Assembly (NCBI GenBank): GCA_947652115.1
Contig: OX393571.1
Coordinates: 15,221,794 to 15,285,793 of the forward strand
Reading direction: 5' to 3'
From: Blastomussa wellsi
Taxonomy: Eukaryota; Cnidaria; Anthozoa; Scleractinia; Plerogyridae
Length of the DNA stretch: 64,000 nucleotides
How positions within the stretch are numbered: the first letter of the stretch is position 1; every line of letters starts with the position of its first letter. A program made the position numbers and the translations under genes. Under the pieces are notes generated by a model. That model made no database searches. It had not been told where the DNA came from and saw only the letters and a list, made by a program, of their open reading frames with translations. Positions 60,759-64,000 of this stretch are shown here, piece by piece.

Positions 60759-62305
60759 GGGGGAAGCTATTCTGCGAGCCCTTTTTTGCGAGCCGCGAGC
60801 CTCTTTTGCGAGCCTCGAAAGTTTTCAGCCAAAAAATCCAAAAAATGCCCGTTCATGTCTATCTCGATCGGTGCTGTACAACACGAACCGAAAATGAAGG
60901 ACCGAAATCTTTTGGCCTCCGAGATTTTCTTATCTGCCTGTTGATCTACAAGCATGCTCATGTGTGAACAAAGCTGAAACAAAGTCGCGATGGTGCAAGG
61001 AGTTCGTTTCTACAAAACTCTTTCTATATAATTTTAAAGTAACAGAAAAAAACTTTTGTTATTAACCAAATATCAATTTTAAGATATAACATCGAACGGC
61101 AGAGCGGAAGAAATCTTTGTTTCCATTTTTAGTCGCCGGTTGCTGTTAAGTACAAATAGCTGTACTGATTGGGAGAGGACAAAACATGGACCCCCTCTAT
61201 GGACTGGGTCCATGGACCCCCTCTACGGACTGGGTCCATGGACCCCCTCTACGGACTGGGTCCATGTAACCCCTATTTTTCCTAGCGGCAAAATAAGTAC
61301 CGGTAACGTGAAAAGTACTTCATAGAAAAAATCGGGTTGGCAGGCCTGCGGCTCCTATGTTGGTGACATTTGTTCATTTGTCATTCTGTATATTCATACG
61401 GTCTTCCGTCCTATTTTAATAGTTTATGAAGAGCGAGTTTCCTCATAACACGAGTCAAGTTCGAGTCAATACTTTTTTTCGCCTTTTCTTTCTCTCAATA
61501 ATATCCTTTCCCTGTATTAAATTGTTATTGCCCAACAAAATGTCGAAGAAGTAACAAGAAACGACAACAAAACTGGACGATCGTTAATTTCACTGTACTG
61601 ATATATTCATTGAAAATTACGACGACAAAAAGGAAAAAGAGCAAACAACAGGGTTCTAAAATATTCCTGTCTGCCACCCATCCCAATACGAACCCTGCCC
61701 AACAGGGCTTAATTTCAGTGAACTTCCTTGTGGTATCTTCAGTGACAAAGGGCCGAGTTCATACAAAGAGAAAACAGCATGGATCATATGGATCTTCGTT
61801 TAATTTGGCACTCTATTCTTTTCAAGACTAGCTTTCATTTCCTAATTTACTTGCCTCTTAGTCTCTTAGTTCTTTGTCTCGTCTGAAACCGATAAACCAC
61901 AAGGAAGCACCAGTTCCATTCTGATCGACGAACTTAAGCCCCGTTGCATGCGGCGATTATTTGGGTGTTTCTTTTTTTTTCTTTTTGCTCTTCGTTTCCC
62001 AACAATAATTCAGTGAAATTATTTAAGGAACCCCTACAGAATGGTTACACAAGAAGCTAAAACAAGAGTTCATTTCTTTCCCACCTGATGAAGTGTCTTG
62101 TCACGCGATCTATGAGGGAAATTGCAAGGTGCAATTGTTGTAGGCAGATCACTTTCTTTTCCTTAACATGATCGCTTGTCGATAAATTTACATCTAAATT
62201 TCAACAAAAAGCTAAAATTATGGCGAAAAACGGAGGCTCGCAAAAAGAGGCTCGCGGCTCGTGGCTCGAGGCTCCGGCTCGCAGGCTCGCATATTAGTTC
62301 AACTC
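60759..62305. mobile_element. Non-autonomous TIR transposon, about 1.55 kb, with 9-bp flanking repeat
   Basis: Flanked by TAGGAAGTA at 60750-60758 and 62306-62314. Ends are imperfect inverted repeats (about 16 of 23 match): GGGGGAAGCTATTCTGCGAGCC versus the inverse of GGCTCGCATATTAGTTCAACTC. Both ends have clustered GCGAGCC copies. It contains a 26-bp tandem repeat and a block shared with 11150-11335. No transposase. An 8-9-bp duplication suggests hAT. Confidence 0.75.
61187..61266 (+). repeat. 26-bp tandem repeat, three units
   Basis: CCATGGACCCCCTCTACGGA plus CTGGGT repeated three times with one change. GGACCC and GGGTCC within each unit are inverted. Confidence 0.9.
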
Positions 62306-63081
62306 TAGGAAGTAAGAGATGACGAATGAAACAAGAAGATCGATAATTAGTTTACTAGAATCTTCAAGATACTCAAATTCTAAAATAAAGTTTGCGAATG
62401 ATTTTAAATAAGTGGTTGTCAAAACGAAAATAAACGCTGAAAAGCTTCCTTTTCATGTCATCTTGCAAAACAATTCACATACCTCCCAGTATTGAAATAT
62501 TTTTATCTATCTTTATAACGACATCAAGATAATACAGAAGTGTCGTTTGTAGCGGTAGTTTTGAATTTAAACATAATTTCGTTACGTCATTGTCAGAGTT
62601 CTAATACATATTTTTCGTCAATGAGTGCTTGCATAGAAATTCAATGGAACATTTTGTGCAAGCAACAGGGGCGAATGCTGTCTTCTTCGAGGACAATGGA
62701 TGCAATGGCCAAAGTTGTAACCGAAACATCTGGGGGAGGTAGGTTGCCGTAATTTAATGAATCGGAATTCAGACTCGTTTTAAATCACCCGCAAATTAAA
62801 GCGGTCTCTGGGTTCGGCGGAACCGGTCTAAATAGTTGTGTTGTGTTCTTTCGCATTGCCTATCTCCGTGCAGTAGAATAACTGGATGCTGCGAATAACG
62901 ATTCTAAGATTCTGGTCGAAGAGGTGGGGGGAGGAAGTAAAGGGTACTGGAAATGGACCAGCAAGCTATCCAGGGGGAGTAGCAATACTGCTAGTGTTTC
63001 CTGCTTCAAAGGAGCTCAGTAATGTAAAATATTACCTTAAGGGGTAATAATAAGCTAAGAAGAAACAAGAATGGCTTCGAC

Positions 63082-63470
63082 TAACCCCAAAATATTTTTT
63101 TGCTAAAATATACCTTTGCACCAGTTTGAAACTCATTGCACCTTTCGTTTCTCCTTTTTACCAAATTCTGGCTATTTATAGCATTCAAACGTTATGAAAA
63201 ACTGTGCGTCATTTGTTCCACGACCGAGCAAGAAGGGGCGTGGGTCTATTCCTGATTTGACGTCACAAAATGATTTGTATAGCATTACGTCTTTGTAAAC
63301 ATGCATGCAAATCAGTTTGTGACGTCAAATCGGGAATAGACCCACGGCCCTTCAGACTCGGTCGTGAACAAATGATGCACAGTTTATCGTAACTTTTGAA
63401 TGCTATAAAGGTGCAATGTGTTTCAAATTGGTGCAAAAGTTTATTCTAGCGAAAAAATGTTTTGGGGTTA
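63082..63470. mobile_element. Foldback MITE with long arms
   Basis: TAACCCCAAAATATTTTTTT on the left, ATGTTTTGGGGTTA on the right. The arms continue through CACCTTT / AAAGGTGC, TATAGCATTCAAACGTTA / TAACTTTTGAATGCTATA and GGGTCTATTCCTGATTTGAC / GTCAAATCGGGAATAGACCC. Arms are about 160 bp with a loop of about 70 bp. Confidence 0.88.
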
Positions 63471-63786
63471 TTTTGTGGTCTTTGAAAGCTAATATCTCCT
63501 CCAACATAACAAGCAAAAAGCTGAAAATTTCACCAATTATTAAGTTTTAAAAGCACTTTAAACGTCTTAAGTCAGTTCGTTTCTAGCGTGATGCAAACAC
63601 GTATGCTAATCAAATGAGGCAAAATGTACGTAAGCAATGACGTCAGCAACTGCCCAATAGCCAGAAAAAATGTGGAGCTCCGTTTTAAGGCTCGGCCCAA
63701 TCTATATATTGTAGCCGCCTGCAAGTTGCAAAGCAAGGCGATCTAAATTAATTGCAGAAAACATTTATTTTCTTAATACTTAAATT

Positions 63787-63820
63787 AATAATAATAATAA
63801 TAATTATAATAATAATAAAG
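63787..63820 (+). repeat. (AAT)n microsatellite
   Basis: AATAATAATAATAATAATTA followed by further AAT units. Confidence 0.95.
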
Positions 63821-64000
63821 AACGTCATATATCAATAGAAGAGTACTGTAGCTGTAAAAACTATAACAGTATAACAAGGAGCTTCATACTTCCGGTTTCT
63901 TGATTCCTCATTCTAACATCCGGTGTCGTATTTTCGGTTATAAACGGTGTGTCTTCCTCCTAGTACCCGGATCCACCCACCAGGTGTTCCTTGGCAAGTT

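Overview
The window looks like nuclear DNA of an anthozoan cnidarian, most likely a stony coral or close relative. It is AT-rich, its genes have many short exons with GT-AG introns, and it is crowded with SINEs, LINE remnants, foldback elements and TIR elements. The protein families (GH116 glucosidase, reticulon, BTB, DMRT with DM and DMA domains, Sox HMG box) are all metazoan. The species assignment is inference.

Five genes can be supported. (1) Minus strand, 1-16475: the first 17 exons (523 codons) of a GH116/GBA2-like glucosidase whose N-terminus is a PB1-like domain. Every exon junction was checked for phase. The catalytic (alpha/alpha)6 domain lies beyond the left edge. (2) Minus strand, 19236-23238: a reticulon with a C-terminal KKXX-type ER signal. 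One internal junction does not keep frame. (3) Minus strand, 28632-30414: a two-exon, 254-residue BTB protein with a C-terminal coiled coil and cysteines. (4) Minus strand, 38385-42889: a three-exon, 406-residue DMRT transcription factor with DM and DMA domains, including an in-frame 108-nt middle exon. (5) Plus strand, 57410-58324: an intronless Sox-type HMG-box factor of 304 residues. About 14.5 kb with no recognisable gene separates the divergently oriented DMRT and Sox genes.

Repeats fill much of the rest. Intron 12 of the glucosidase gene holds a 107-bp satellite of about 28 units (3740-6846). Each unit carries a copy of the 3' end of exon 12 together with its splice donor. Other elements are hAT-like TIR elements with 5-bp target duplications (2877-3272, 29474-29632), a 5'-truncated LINE (17640-18562), a decayed second LINE next to a 40-bp tandem array (49638-50600), tRNA-derived SINEs, Penelope-like terminal repeats with a hammerhead-like core (7300, 17410, 49070), foldback elements (16711, 33051, 34730, 63082), and a 1.55-kb TIR element flanked by 9-bp repeats (60759-62305).

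The genes are not an operon or a pathway. The glucosidase and reticulon are housekeeping-type, membrane- and ER-associated functions. DMRT and Sox are developmental regulators with the wide non-coding surroundings typical of such genes.
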